Shown: positions 8,800 through 16,433 of the stretch, one piece after another
How the letters are laid out: every line of letters begins with the position of its first letter
Position numbering within the stretch: the first letter of the stretch is position 1
Assembly: GCA_036419695.1 (NCBI GenBank)
Contig: CP143946.1
Coordinates: forward strand, 283,501 to 347,500
Length of the DNA stretch: 64,000 nt
Direction: 5' to 3'
From: [Clostridium] symbiosum
GTDB taxonomy: Bacteria > Bacillota > Clostridia > Lachnospirales > Lachnospiraceae
Notes under the pieces: model-generated
The model's database searches: none
The model's input: only the letters and a program-made list of their open reading frames with translations
What the model was told of the DNA's origin: nothing
Made by a program: the position numbers and the translations under genes

Positions 8800-9756
8800 T
8801 TACTCATCTAGAGTTCCCCTTAAATAATTTTCCCGCACCGCCCGTACGGACATCTCCTCAAAAGCCCGGATATAAAGCGGTTTTTCAATATAGTTCAGTG
8901 AAATCAAATCAATTCGGAGGAATTTCTTGAAATTTTTAACAGGAAGAATGTGGATATATTCCTCTTTACTGCAGTTTATATTATGGCTGTTAATCCGGGA
9001 CAATAACATGTAGGGAGCGATTCCGGCGCCCACGCCTTTGGCGCACAGGGAAATCTGGGTGTCCGTGTCACTGATCTGGTAAGGGGAATAGAGATCAATA
9101 TGGCACTGATCCAGGTATTCCTGCAGGGCGGAGTTGATGACGCCAGTGGAATAGCTCTTGATAAACGGGATATCGGTAAACTGGTGCAGATCGATCTCGG
9201 ATGACAGAAAGCTCCCGGACTGATCGCCGAAACGGCGTTTCAGCAGTCCGTCTGAAATCATAAAGCAAAGCTCATCTTCACACAGCGGGGTAATGGCAAA
9301 ATCTTCGGCGTAGGGGGTATTGACGCCCATAAACAAATCCACATTGCCCTTCCTGAGATTTTCAGCCAGGACTACGGTGTCATTCATGAAAAAACGGATC
9401 TCCACGTCCGGAAAAGCACGGGAGTATTCCGGCATGACCCAGGGCAGGAAGATTTGGGCGCGGGACGCGCTGATTCCCATGGTAAAGCTGCCCTTCATCC
9501 CGCTGGCACGCTTGGCCAGGCTCTCCTGCAGGCTGCTCTCGATGGCCTGGATTTTCTGAAGGGAGTGGAGCATCGACAGTCCGGCTTCGGTGAGCTGGAA
9601 GCGGGGTTTCCTCGTAAACAGCTTCACTCCGTAATTCTGTTCCATCCGCTTGATGTGATCGCTGACGCACTGCTGTGAGACAAAGGCGCGCTGCGCTGCG
9701 CGGCTGATACTCATTTCTTCGGCAACTAATAAAAAGATCTCCTGATTTGACTGCAA
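8800..9756 (-). CDS. LysR-family transcriptional regulator
   Basis: 318 residues. The N-terminal winged helix (EEMSISRAAQRAFVSQQCVSDHIKRME, residues ~12-40) and the linker helix are typical of LysR. The C-terminal ~90-300 is a periplasmic-binding-like effector domain (SFTMGISASRAQIFLPWVMPEY). It starts with TTG at 9756, six bases after AGGAG. It is transcribed away from the YkvI-like transporter gene, the usual arrangement for a LysR regulator and its target operon. The two repeats of a 16-bp motif in the island (10059 and 13339) are candidate targets, but nothing proves this regulator binds there. The inducer is unknown. Confidence 0.93.
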   Translation of the reverse strand: MQSNQEIFLLVAEEMSISRAAQRAFVSQQCVSDHIKRMEQNYGVKLFTRKPRFQLTEAGLSMLHSLQKIQAIESSLQESLAKRASGMKGSFTMGISASRAQIFLPWVMPEYSRAFPDVEIRFFMNDTVVLAENLRKGNVDLFMGVNTPYAEDFAITPLCEDELCFMISDGLLKRRFGDQSGSFLSSEIDLHQFTDIPFIKSYSTGVINSALQEYLDQCHIDLYSPYQISDTDTQISLCAKGVGAGIAPYMLLSRINSHNINCSKEEYIHILPVKNFKKFLRIDLISLNYIEKPLYIRAFEEMSVRAVRENYLRGTLDE

Positions 9757-10058
9757 GGCGTTCTCCTTTCTACAATTATGCCCATTGTTTAAGGTGTCCG
9801 GAGCGTGTAACGCAAGTTCCGGTGGATAAGGGCGCTGTATGCCCTGAAGCTTACGGTACTCTGCCCCCGTACTGTTTCTTTGTGTCAGGGATACGGCAGA
9901 CGTCCGTTCACAAATACGGACACTGCAAGGTACAGTTCTTCTAGATTGGCAGTTCTTCTATATTAAATAAGAATAATTGCAGTATGGATTAAGATTAATT
10001 GCAGTGTACCATGCAGAAATAAAAAATACAAGAAAAATATTGTGATACTGTAAAAATA

Positions 10059-10093
10059 ACTTGTTTGATTTTGGCGTTTGAATTATATATGAT
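10059..10093 (+). promoter_or_regulatory. Promoter of the transporter-amidase operon with shared island motif
   Basis: The motif ACTTGTTTGATTTTGG (10059-10074) includes the -35 TTGATT (10065-10070). The -10 TATGAT (10088-10093) is 17 bases downstream. The same motif with the same spacing occurs at 13339. Confidence 0.65.
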
Positions 10094-10106
10094 AATTGTA
10101 ACAGCT

Positions 10107-10268
10107 AGAGCGTGTTTGAAAATTCATTCCCGTCATCTGCACGCCCCACTTCGCGGTATATTTGGGTTCAATTCAGTCAGCGTAGCCCACTACGCCTCCT
10201 TCATTGGACCCAAATCTCCCACAAAGTGTGACGCACAGCTGGCGGAAAGCAATTTTCAAACACGCTCT
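10107..10268. repeat. MITE-like palindromic repeat, 162 bp
   Basis: Perfect 18-base terminal inverted repeats, AGAGCGTGTTTGAAAATT at 10107-10124 and its complement at 10251-10268. The interior folds on itself: TTTGGGTTCAAT pairs with ATTGGACCCAAA, and the centre GCGTAGCCCACTACGC is a hairpin. The whole element is thus one long imperfect hairpin with no coding capacity. No clear target-site duplication is visible. Similar elements ending AGCGTGTTTGAAAATT are, from memory, common in Lachnospiraceae. Confidence 0.8.
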
Positions 10269-10317
10269 GGGATATGGGTGTACATCGAGAGGTCGATTAC
10301 AAAATGGAGGGGAAGTT

Positions 10318-11403
10318 ATGGTTGATACAAATGAAAAAATGAGTTGGGTTAATGTTATCAAAATTGCCGGCGTTTTTGTGTCGTGGGCAATCGGATCGGG
10401 TTCTGTTACCGGTCAGGCATCACTGCAGTATTTCTGCGGTTACGGCATATGGGGATATGCGGGAATCGCAGTGGAGGCGCTGCTGCATCTGTTCCTGTTG
10501 ATTTCCTTCTTTAAACTGGGCCACAAAAAGCAGTTTAAGAGCCCGCTGGATATTTTTACGTACTACTGCGGAGATAAGATTGGTAAAGTATTCCAGCTTC
10601 TGGCAATGGGACTTTTATATTCGGCTCCCGTTGTAATGATTTCCGGCTTCGGCGCGGCGCTCAACCAGCATTTCGGTATGCCGTCACGTCTGGGTTCCGT
10701 TCTTCTTGGAATCTTATGCCTGGTTACAATTCTTCTTGGACTTAAAAAACTTGTCGACATTATCGGCAGTATCGGACCGTTCATGATTGTCCTGACAATC
10801 GGGACCGGTATTTATTATCTGACACAGCATATGGGCGGAGTTGCCGCAGGCATCGAGATGGCGCCCACCCTGAATCTTTCGAGAATCGCACCGACGTGGT
10901 GGCTGGCCGGTTTATATTACACCACCTGTACGCCGTTACAGTCGGCTCCATTTTTCTCGGCGACGGCTAAGAGCTTCAAGGTAAGGAAAGAACTGATTTA
11001 CGGTGCAATCGTGGGAGTGATTTTCTATGCAGCGGCTGATATTGTTATGGCATCCGCACTTTTTGCCAACATTGAGGAATTCAGCACAATGATGATTCCG
11101 AACCTCTACCTGGCAAATACGATCTCCCCGATCCTTGGATTTATCTTTATCATTGTTATATTTATGGCGATTTTCTCATCCTGCGTGCCGTCCATGTTTA
11201 CGCTCTGCGCATCATTCTGCGAAGAGAAAACACCGGCTTACAACAAATTTGCGGTTATTCTGGTCATTGCATCCGTTCTCTGCTCCATGCTTCTTCCGTT
11301 TGACAAGCTTCTGGGACTGGTATACGGCGTATACGGCGTGCTCGGCGGTATCTTCGTGTTATTTATGATAGTAAAACAGATTCAGGAGAAAAGAGCAGCA
11401 TAA
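10318..11403 (+). CDS. YkvI-like integral membrane transporter
   Basis: 361 residues with about ten hydrophobic helices. The opening IAGVFVSWAIGSGSVTGQ resembles the glycine-rich unwound first helix of APC-fold transporters and matches the YkvI group (COG3949-like), related to Na+-coupled carriers. The substrate is unknown. It is the first gene of a probable operon with the amidase, 37 bases downstream. The start is ATG 10318, with GGAGG eight bases upstream; a longer open frame from 10204 only reads through the repeat element. The promoter lies upstream of that repeat, so the mRNA leader should contain a large hairpin. Confidence 0.8.
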   Translation: MVDTNEKMSWVNVIKIAGVFVSWAIGSGSVTGQASLQYFCGYGIWGYAGIAVEALLHLFLLISFFKLGHKKQFKSPLDIFTYYCGDKIGKVFQLLAMGLLYSAPVVMISGFGAALNQHFGMPSRLGSVLLGILCLVTILLGLKKLVDIIGSIGPFMIVLTIGTGIYYLTQHMGGVAAGIEMAPTLNLSRIAPTWWLAGLYYTTCTPLQSAPFFSATAKSFKVRKELIYGAIVGVIFYAAADIVMASALFANIEEFSTMMIPNLYLANTISPILGFIFIIVIFMAIFSSCVPSMFTLCASFCEEKTPAYNKFAVILVIASVLCSMLLPFDKLLGLVYGVYGVLGGIFVLFMIVKQIQEKRAA

Positions 11404-11440
11404 CGGTTCAGCACAAAGTGATAAGTTTACAGGAGGTAAG

Positions 11441-12253
11441 ATGGATCAATTTAAAATAGCACTGATTCAGTCATCGTGGGCATTGGGGGACGTGAAGGCC
11501 AATGTCCGTAAAGCGGAAGAAAAGATCCGCGAGGCGTGCGGCAATGGAGCCAATTTCGTCTGCCTGCCCGAAGGATTTAATACGGGATATTACTGTTTCG
11601 ATTATGTGACAATGAAAAATGCGGCCGAACCCCTGGACGGAGAAACAATTACTAAGATGAGGAGTCTGGCAAAGGAGCTGGGAATCCACCTCCTGGCGCC
11701 GATTATGATGACGGCCGGCACCGGAATTGTCGAAAACACGGCGGTTCTGATTGACGATGAGGGCGTTGTGCTCGGCCATTATTCCAAATCCCACCTGGTA
11801 GGGGCGGAACAGCTTCATTTGAACAGGGGAAGGAAATTCCCGGTATTTCGGACAAAATATGGAACCATCGGCATTGTCATCTGTTACGATATCTGTTTCC
11901 CGGAGACAACCCGTATCCTTGCACTTGAGGGGGCGGATTTGATCCTGTGTCCGGCGGCATGGAGGGACGGGTCTTATTTCAGGGACTGGCTGAACCAGGT
12001 GACGGAGGTGCGTGCACTGGACAACAATGTCTTTGTGGCGCTGATAAATTTCACGGGAGAACTGCCTGATTCGCCGTTCTGCGGCTGCAGCCAGGTGGTC
12101 AGCCCGATTGGAAAGGTGCTGGGAAGATGTTCACCGGATCGTGAGGAGATTCTCTATCAGGATATTGATATGAGCATGGTGCACAAAGAGCGGATGGGAA
12201 ATACGGTGATGATCGACCGTCATCCGGAATTATATTCACGTATTACCGAATAG
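11441..12253 (+). CDS. Carbon-nitrogen hydrolase (nitrilase superfamily amidase)
   Basis: 270 residues, full length for a single-domain nitrilase-fold enzyme. The Glu-Lys-Cys catalytic triad is visible: Glu44 in LPEGFN, Lys116 in YSKSHL and Cys148 in ICYDICFPE. Such enzymes hydrolyse amides or N-carbamoyl compounds in the cytoplasm; the nitrile-hydrolysing subgroup is less likely here. The exact substrate is not predictable, but placement after a transporter and among hydrolases and a dehydratase suggests it releases ammonia from an imported amide. AGGAGG stands six bases before ATG. Terminator-like hairpins follow at 12299. Confidence 0.9.
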   Translation: MDQFKIALIQSSWALGDVKANVRKAEEKIREACGNGANFVCLPEGFNTGYYCFDYVTMKNAAEPLDGETITKMRSLAKELGIHLLAPIMMTAGTGIVENTAVLIDDEGVVLGHYSKSHLVGAEQLHLNRGRKFPVFRTKYGTIGIVICYDICFPETTRILALEGADLILCPAAWRDGSYFRDWLNQVTEVRALDNNVFVALINFTGELPDSPFCGCSQVVSPIGKVLGRCSPDREEILYQDIDMSMVHKERMGNTVMIDRHPELYSRITE

Positions 12254-12298
12254 CGGACTCCTGTGAAACGTCGGGAGGCCGGTAAAAAAGAGACATTG

Positions 12299-12338
12299 AA
12301 AAGCCGGTGATTCCATGTGTTCATGGACGCCGGCTTTT
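12299..12338 (+). terminator. Rho-independent terminator after the amidase gene
   Basis: AAAAGCCGG pairs with CCGGCTTTT, with a second inner stem TCCATG/CATGGA. The T run is short (four bases). Confidence 0.7.
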
Positions 12339-12344
12339 ATCAAC

Positions 12345-12380
12345 TTATCATTGACGGCTGCGGCTCATTGTCAATGATAA
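12345..12380. promoter_or_regulatory. Perfect 11-bp inverted repeat upstream of the DUF6282 gene
   Basis: TTATCATTGAC at 12345-12355 is repeated as its exact complement GTCAATGATAA at 12370-12380. The centre-to-centre distance of 25 bases could suit a dimeric regulator or an RNA hairpin. It lies between two other hairpins. Confidence 0.45.
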
Positions 12381-12407
12381 ACCTGGAGCATGCTTCCAGG
12401 TGTTTTT
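12381..12407 (+). terminator. Second terminator-like hairpin before the DUF6282 gene
   Basis: ACCTGGAGCA pairs with TGCTTCCAGGT (one bulged base), followed by TGTTTTT. It lies only 23 bases before the next ATG, so it may be an attenuator of that gene rather than a second terminator of the upstream operon. Confidence 0.55.
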
Positions 12408-12429
12408 CGTAAGGCGGAAGGGAGATATT

Positions 12430-13302
12430 ATGGAACATGACAGGAGAGAACAGGTAAAGGAATTGCTGAGAGGAGCCTATGATCTCCACGTACACCCGGC
12501 GCCGTCGGCATTCAGCCGGGCGCTGGACGACTGGGAGCTGATGCAGGAGGCGGACGGGGCGGGGATGGCCGGTGTCCTGATTAAATCACACTATGGCTGC
12601 ACGGCCGCCAGGGCCGCGACGGTCAACCGAAAGAGCGGCTGCCGGGCAAAAGCGTACGGCGGTCTGGCCCTCAATTGGCCCACGGGCGGGCTGAACCCCT
12701 ATGCGGTGGAAAACTGCCTCCATGAGGGAGGGATTCTCATATGGATGCCCACCCGGGACGCCGGGCACTGCCTGGAATTCGGGCCGATGCCGGGAGATTT
12801 CTTCAGCCGGCCGGGCATTACGATCCTGGACGGGGAGGGAAAGATTCTTCCGGAGGTCTATGAGATTATGGACATTGTCAAAAAATACGGAGCATATCTT
12901 GGAACCGGGCACTTAAGCCGGGAGGAATCGGTACGGCTCTGCCGTTTGGGGAGAGGGCGCGGGGTAAATATGATACTGACCCATCCCGAGTGGAGCAGAA
13001 CCAGAATTGACGGCGCCATGCAGGCGGAGCTGGCATCCCTGGGAGTTGTGATTGAAAAAAACTGGGTCAATCTGGCGGAAGGCACCGTAACAGCGGAGGA
13101 AATGGCTGCCAATATCCGGCTGTCCGGTGTGGAACACACCTATATGGCAACAGACAGAGGGCAAAAGGGATTCGAACATCCGGCCCGTGGAATGGCGCTT
13201 TTTATGGAGACGCTTCTTGAAAACGGATTCAGCGAAAAAGAAATCATTACGATGTCCCATACCGTACCGTCATGTATTGCAGACCGTCAGGCAGCGTTTT
13301 AA
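12430..13302 (+). CDS. DUF6282-type amidohydrolase-fold metal-dependent hydrolase
   Basis: 290 residues. Amidohydrolase-superfamily metal ligands are all present in order: His20-x-His22 (DLHVHP), Lys52 (IKSHYG), His161 (GTGHLS), His185 (LTHPEW) and Asp242 (ATDRGQ). This arrangement fits a TIM-barrel hydrolase with a one- or two-metal centre acting on an amide, lactam or lactone ring. The substrate is unknown; the resemblance to DUF6282 is from recall. ATG 12430 is preferred (GGAAGGGAG upstream). An in-frame GTG at 12400 falls in the preceding hairpin. It is transcribed alone between two operons of the same island. Confidence 0.75.
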   Translation: MEHDRREQVKELLRGAYDLHVHPAPSAFSRALDDWELMQEADGAGMAGVLIKSHYGCTAARAATVNRKSGCRAKAYGGLALNWPTGGLNPYAVENCLHEGGILIWMPTRDAGHCLEFGPMPGDFFSRPGITILDGEGKILPEVYEIMDIVKKYGAYLGTGHLSREESVRLCRLGRGRGVNMILTHPEWSRTRIDGAMQAELASLGVVIEKNWVNLAEGTVTAEEMAANIRLSGVEHTYMATDRGQKGFEHPARGMALFMETLLENGFSEKEIITMSHTVPSCIADRQAAF

Positions 13303-13338
13303 AATGCACAAGTACTAACTTGTTTATATCCAAAAAAT

Positions 13339-13373
13339 ACTTGTTTGATATTGGATATGGAACGTTGTATATT
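13339..13373 (+). promoter_or_regulatory. Promoter of the dehydratase operon with shared island motif
   Basis: ACTTGTTTGATATTGG (13339-13354) covers the -35 TTGATA (13345-13350). The -10 TATATT (13368-13373) lies 17 bases on. It differs by one base from the motif at 10059. TATCCA/TGGATA flank the site as an inverted repeat, and a partial extra copy (AACTTGTTTATATCC) lies at about 13317. Confidence 0.7.
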
Positions 13374-13440
13374 AAAGATAAGAAATGAAGCGCCAAACAG
13401 ACAGGCGCTGGTTAACAAATTAAAATAAGGAGGATTTCGA

Positions 13441-15165
13441 ATGGATGAATCAAGATTCCAATACAGCGAATATAAAAGCGGCGAGCTGATTAACGGCATC
13501 GAACGTTCCGCCCACCGCGCCCTGCTGTACAGCACAGGCCTTGATACGGACGACTTACATAAACCGTTGATTGCTGTGGTGAATTCCTTTACCGAGATGG
13601 TTCCCGGCCACATTCATCTGAGAGAGATAGCGGAGCATGTAAAAGCGGGGATTTGGGAGGCCGGGGGAATTCCCCGTGAATTCAGCACCATAGCCCTTTG
13701 CGATGGTATCTGCCAGGGACACCGGGGAATGAGTTACCCCCTCCCCAGCAGGGAAAATATTGCCGATGCCGTAGAAATGATGATAGAGGCGCATCATTTT
13801 GACGCAATGGTCATGCTGCCGGGATGTGACAAGATTGTTCCCGGCATGATTATGGCAGCGGCCAGAGTGAACATTCCCGCAATCATCCTGCCGGGTGGTC
13901 CGATGATGGCAGGAAGCTATAAAGATAAGGAAGTCATAACACTGACCGACATGAGGGAATTTATCGGCCAGGTCCAGACCGGGAAAATGTCGGTGGACGA
14001 TTTGCTGGAGATTGAAAAGAGAGCGCTTCCGACTTACGGAACATGCGCTATGCTCGGAACGGCAAACTCCATGAGCTGTATGGCGGAAATACTGGGACTG
14101 GCGCTTCCGCACAGCTGTACGGCTCTCGCCGTGTCGGCCGATAAGCGCAGATTTGCAAAGCAGTCGGGCAAACGCGCCGTGGAGATGATTAAGGAAGATT
14201 TGACGGCCAGGAAAATCCTGTCCAGGGACGCCCTGTTAAACGGTATCAGCGCCGCCATGGCGATGGGAGCATCCACCAATACGGTTCTTCATCTGATGTC
14301 CATCGCAAATGAGGCAAAGGTGAAGCTGGATCTGAAAGATTTCGACCGCATCAGCCGGAAGGTTCCCTATCTCTGCAACCTCAAGCCGTCCGGAAAGTAT
14401 CCTCTTTCCGTCCTGCATGAGAACGGCGGGGTTCCGTCCGTACTGAAGGCAATTGAGAGCAGGCTGGAACCAAACCACATGACGGTGACCGGAAAGACGA
14501 TGATAGAAAATCTGAAGGACGTGCCTCTTGTGGAAAACGACGTGATTTACCCATTTGACAAGCCTAAGAATGAAGAAGGCGGAATCGCCGTCTTATACGG
14601 CAGCCTGGCTCCGGACGGAGCCGTTGTTAAAAAGTCCGGCGTGAAGCCGTCCATGTACCAGTTTACGGGCCGCGCCAGGGTATTCCATTCCATGGAGGAT
14701 GCAAGCCATGCTGTTTCAACGGACCAGATTAAAGAGGGCGATGTGATAGTTATACGCTACGAAGGCCCGAAAGGCGGACCTGGAATGAGGGAGATGCATA
14801 TGACAACCTCGCTTCTGGTGGGAAGAGGAATGGACGAGAGCTGTGCCCTGGTTACCGACGGACGCTTCTCCGGTTCCACGAGAGGACCGTGCATCGGCCA
14901 TATCTCCCCGGAGGCGGCCGCGGGCGGACCAATTGCCGCAGTGGAGGATGGGGACAGGATTATCATCGACATACCAAACCGCAGACTGGATTTGGAGGTG
15001 CCGGATGAAGTGATTAAAGAGCGCCTGAAAAAGGTGAAACCGCTTGTAAAGCCCAGAACGCCCGCCCTGGAGAAATACGCCGCCCTGGTTACATCAGCCG
15101 ATCAGGGAGCGGTGCTGAGAGTGCCTGACATATTAAAGAATGAAATAAACGGGGGAACGAAATGA
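13441..15165 (+). CDS. IlvD/Edd-family dehydratase
   Basis: 574 residues, the length of dihydroxy-acid dehydratases. Conserved features: NSFTEMVPGH near 45, CDGICQGHRGM, Cys129 in PGCDKIVPGM, Cys202 in GTCAMLGTANSMSC, and GRFSGSTRGPCIGH near the C-terminus. The VPGH (not TPCN) signature is that of the E. coli-like iron-sulfur branch. The family dehydrates 2,3-dihydroxy acids, either in branched-chain amino acid synthesis or in sugar-acid catabolism. No other ilv biosynthetic gene is adjacent, while hydrolases are, so a sugar-acid or related catabolic substrate is inferred. AGGAGG precedes ATG. The stop overlaps the next start by four bases. Confidence 0.85.
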   Translation: MDESRFQYSEYKSGELINGIERSAHRALLYSTGLDTDDLHKPLIAVVNSFTEMVPGHIHLREIAEHVKAGIWEAGGIPREFSTIALCDGICQGHRGMSYPLPSRENIADAVEMMIEAHHFDAMVMLPGCDKIVPGMIMAAARVNIPAIILPGGPMMAGSYKDKEVITLTDMREFIGQVQTGKMSVDDLLEIEKRALPTYGTCAMLGTANSMSCMAEILGLALPHSCTALAVSADKRRFAKQSGKRAVEMIKEDLTARKILSRDALLNGISAAMAMGASTNTVLHLMSIANEAKVKLDLKDFDRISRKVPYLCNLKPSGKYPLSVLHENGGVPSVLKAIESRLEPNHMTVTGKTMIENLKDVPLVENDVIYPFDKPKNEEGGIAVLYGSLAPDGAVVKKSGVKPSMYQFTGRARVFHSMEDASHAVSTDQIKEGDVIVIRYEGPKGGPGMREMHMTTSLLVGRGMDESCALVTDGRFSGSTRGPCIGHISPEAAAGGPIAAVEDGDRIIIDIPNRRLDLEVPDEVIKERLKKVKPLVKPRTPALEKYAALVTSADQGAVLRVPDILKNEINGGTK

Positions 15166-16040
15166 TAACAAAACCGATGTACTTTTACAGTAACTGTTAC
15201 CGTCTGGCGGCCGCACTTTACCTTCCGGACGACTATAAAGAGGGGGAGAAACTTCCCTGTATTATCCCGAATTCCGGTTATATTGGATTAAACGCAATTT
15301 ATCCGGCATTATTTGCCCGCGCCCTGACAAAGAGGGGCTACGCCTGTTTTGGCTTTGATTACCGCGGTTTCCTTCAGAATGAGGGGCCTGCCGGCGTATG
15401 TAAGCTGGATGAGCAGGTGGAAGATATCAGAAACGCCGTTACGTTTGCCGGGACGCTTCCCGAGGTCGACGCAGACCGGATTGGACTGCTTGGCTGGGCC
15501 ATGGCGGCAGGCCTTTCCTTCAGGGAGGCGCAGCTTGATAAGCGCGTCAGGGCCGTCGCAGGCTTAAACGGCTTCTACTGCGGCGAGAGATGGCTCCACC
15601 AGGTCTTCTCCCATGTAGACTTTGTCAAGATGCAGAAAGAGATCGGGGAGGAGGAAATCCGGATTGTAAAGGAAGGCACGAGGCGGTTTGATAACCCGTT
15701 CCACTTTTATCCGCTGGATCCCGACACCGAGGAAGTTGTCCATGATAATCTCTATACGGTGGATGGCTACGGTCAGGAGATTTCCCTGGAACTGGGCCGT
15801 TCCCTGATGGACTTCAACTCCGAGAAAAATATTGAGGACGTGAAAGTCCCGGCTTTTATCGGACACGGCAAATACAATCTGCTCCACCCAATCAGCGAAT
15901 CCGAACTGTTTTACGATAAGCTGCAGTGCGAAAAAACCTTCTATGCAATCGAAGGAAAGCACAACGACTTCATGTTTGACGATCATGAAGTATTTGAAAA
16001 ACTGATCGGGGAGCTGGATCGCTTCTTTCAGAAAATTTGA
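15162..16040 (+). CDS. Alpha/beta-hydrolase fold protein with Ala in place of the nucleophile Ser
   Basis: 292 residues. The fold is recognisable: an oxyanion-loop region at PNSGYIG, the strand motif GYACFGFDYRG, an acidic region near PAFIGHGKYN, and a late His267 in EGKHND. The nucleophile elbow, normally G-x-S-x-G, reads G-W-A-M-A at 111-115, so residue 113 is Ala (codon GCC, 15498-15500). Either the protein is not a classical serine hydrolase, or it uses another residue. Its ATGA overlap with the dehydratase gene implies coupled translation and a shared pathway. A terminator follows 12 bases after the stop. Confidence 0.85.
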   Translation: MITKPMYFYSNCYRLAAALYLPDDYKEGEKLPCIIPNSGYIGLNAIYPALFARALTKRGYACFGFDYRGFLQNEGPAGVCKLDEQVEDIRNAVTFAGTLPEVDADRIGLLGWAMAAGLSFREAQLDKRVRAVAGLNGFYCGERWLHQVFSHVDFVKMQKEIGEEEIRIVKEGTRRFDNPFHFYPLDPDTEEVVHDNLYTVDGYGQEISLELGRSLMDFNSEKNIEDVKVPAFIGHGKYNLLHPISESELFYDKLQCEKTFYAIEGKHNDFMFDDHEVFEKLIGELDRFFQKI

Positions 16041-16052
16041 TATCACTGTTTC

Positions 16053-16099
16053 GGGGAGTCCCCATTGCCAGATATTGGCTTTGGAGACTCCCTTTTTTT
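16053..16099 (+). terminator. Rho-independent terminator of the dehydratase operon
   Basis: GGGAGTC (16054-16060) pairs with GACTCCC (16086-16092), followed by seven T. The loop contains an additional CCA/TGG pairing. Confidence 0.85.
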
Positions 16100-16433
16100 C
16101 GTGCTTCAACTGTGTTCCACATATTACCAGAGACAAAACCCCTGTTTTCCTGCGATAATACTCAAGTTAGAAATAACTAAGCATCTGCCGTCCGGTGGGG
16201 TAAATCCGAAGAGCCGCCCGGCTGAATGCGCGGATTTAAACGAAAAAAGGCATAAATAGAGGAAAGAGAGAGGTGGATTTGAAAAAATATAACGAATGAA
16301 AGTAGAGAAATGTCGGAAAATGCACAAAAAAAGTTCAAATTCTAGTAAAGATTTGTTCACTATTTCGAAAAAGTATGGTATAATAGAATACACACAAACA
16401 GCTACACAAATCTACACATCGAGGGGTGATATC
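16100..16433. other. Intergenic region before glgC with a hairpin and the glgC promoter
   Basis: No gene is supported. A compact two-step hairpin lies at 16202-16237: AAATCCG pairs with CGGATTT, enclosing AGCCG/CGGCT. It is upstream of the promoter at 16356, so it is not part of the glgC leader. No known riboswitch consensus was recognised. Confidence 0.5.
16356..16384 (+). promoter_or_regulatory. glgC promoter, extended -10
   Basis: TATAAT (16379-16384) is preceded by TGG, giving an extended -10. The -35 TTCACT (16356-16361) is weak at 17-base spacing. A TTGTTC three bases earlier would need a 20-base spacer. The predicted start is about 45 bases before GTG 16434. Confidence 0.65.

Larger units (their letters stand above)
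9757..10317. other. Regulatory intergenic region between the divergent LysR and transporter genes
   Basis: No gene is supported here. Contents: direct repeats of CAGTTCTTCTA (around 9932-9960), direct repeats of AATTGCAGT at 9975-9983 and 9997-10005 (22 bases apart, two helical turns), the transporter promoter (10065-10093), and a 162-bp palindromic repeat (10107-10268) inserted between promoter and gene. The direct repeats are candidate regulator sites. Confidence 0.55.

Noticed and set aside
8116..8800. T-box riboswitch for asnS
   Set aside because: No T-box core (AGGGTGGxACCGCG type) found on the minus strand, and the promoter leaves only a ~50-base leader.
8300..8930. Open frames of 85 and 101 codons in the asnS-LysR gap
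   Set aside because: No ribosome sites, unrecognisable composition, and they cross the inverted repeats.
10065..10361. Open frames of 86 and 62 codons around the palindromic repeat
   Set aside because: They only read through the MITE-like hairpin; the transporter start is the ATG at 10318.
16100..16433. Riboswitch upstream of glgC
   Set aside because: The only strong hairpin (16202-16237) lies upstream of the promoter and matches no riboswitch consensus I know.
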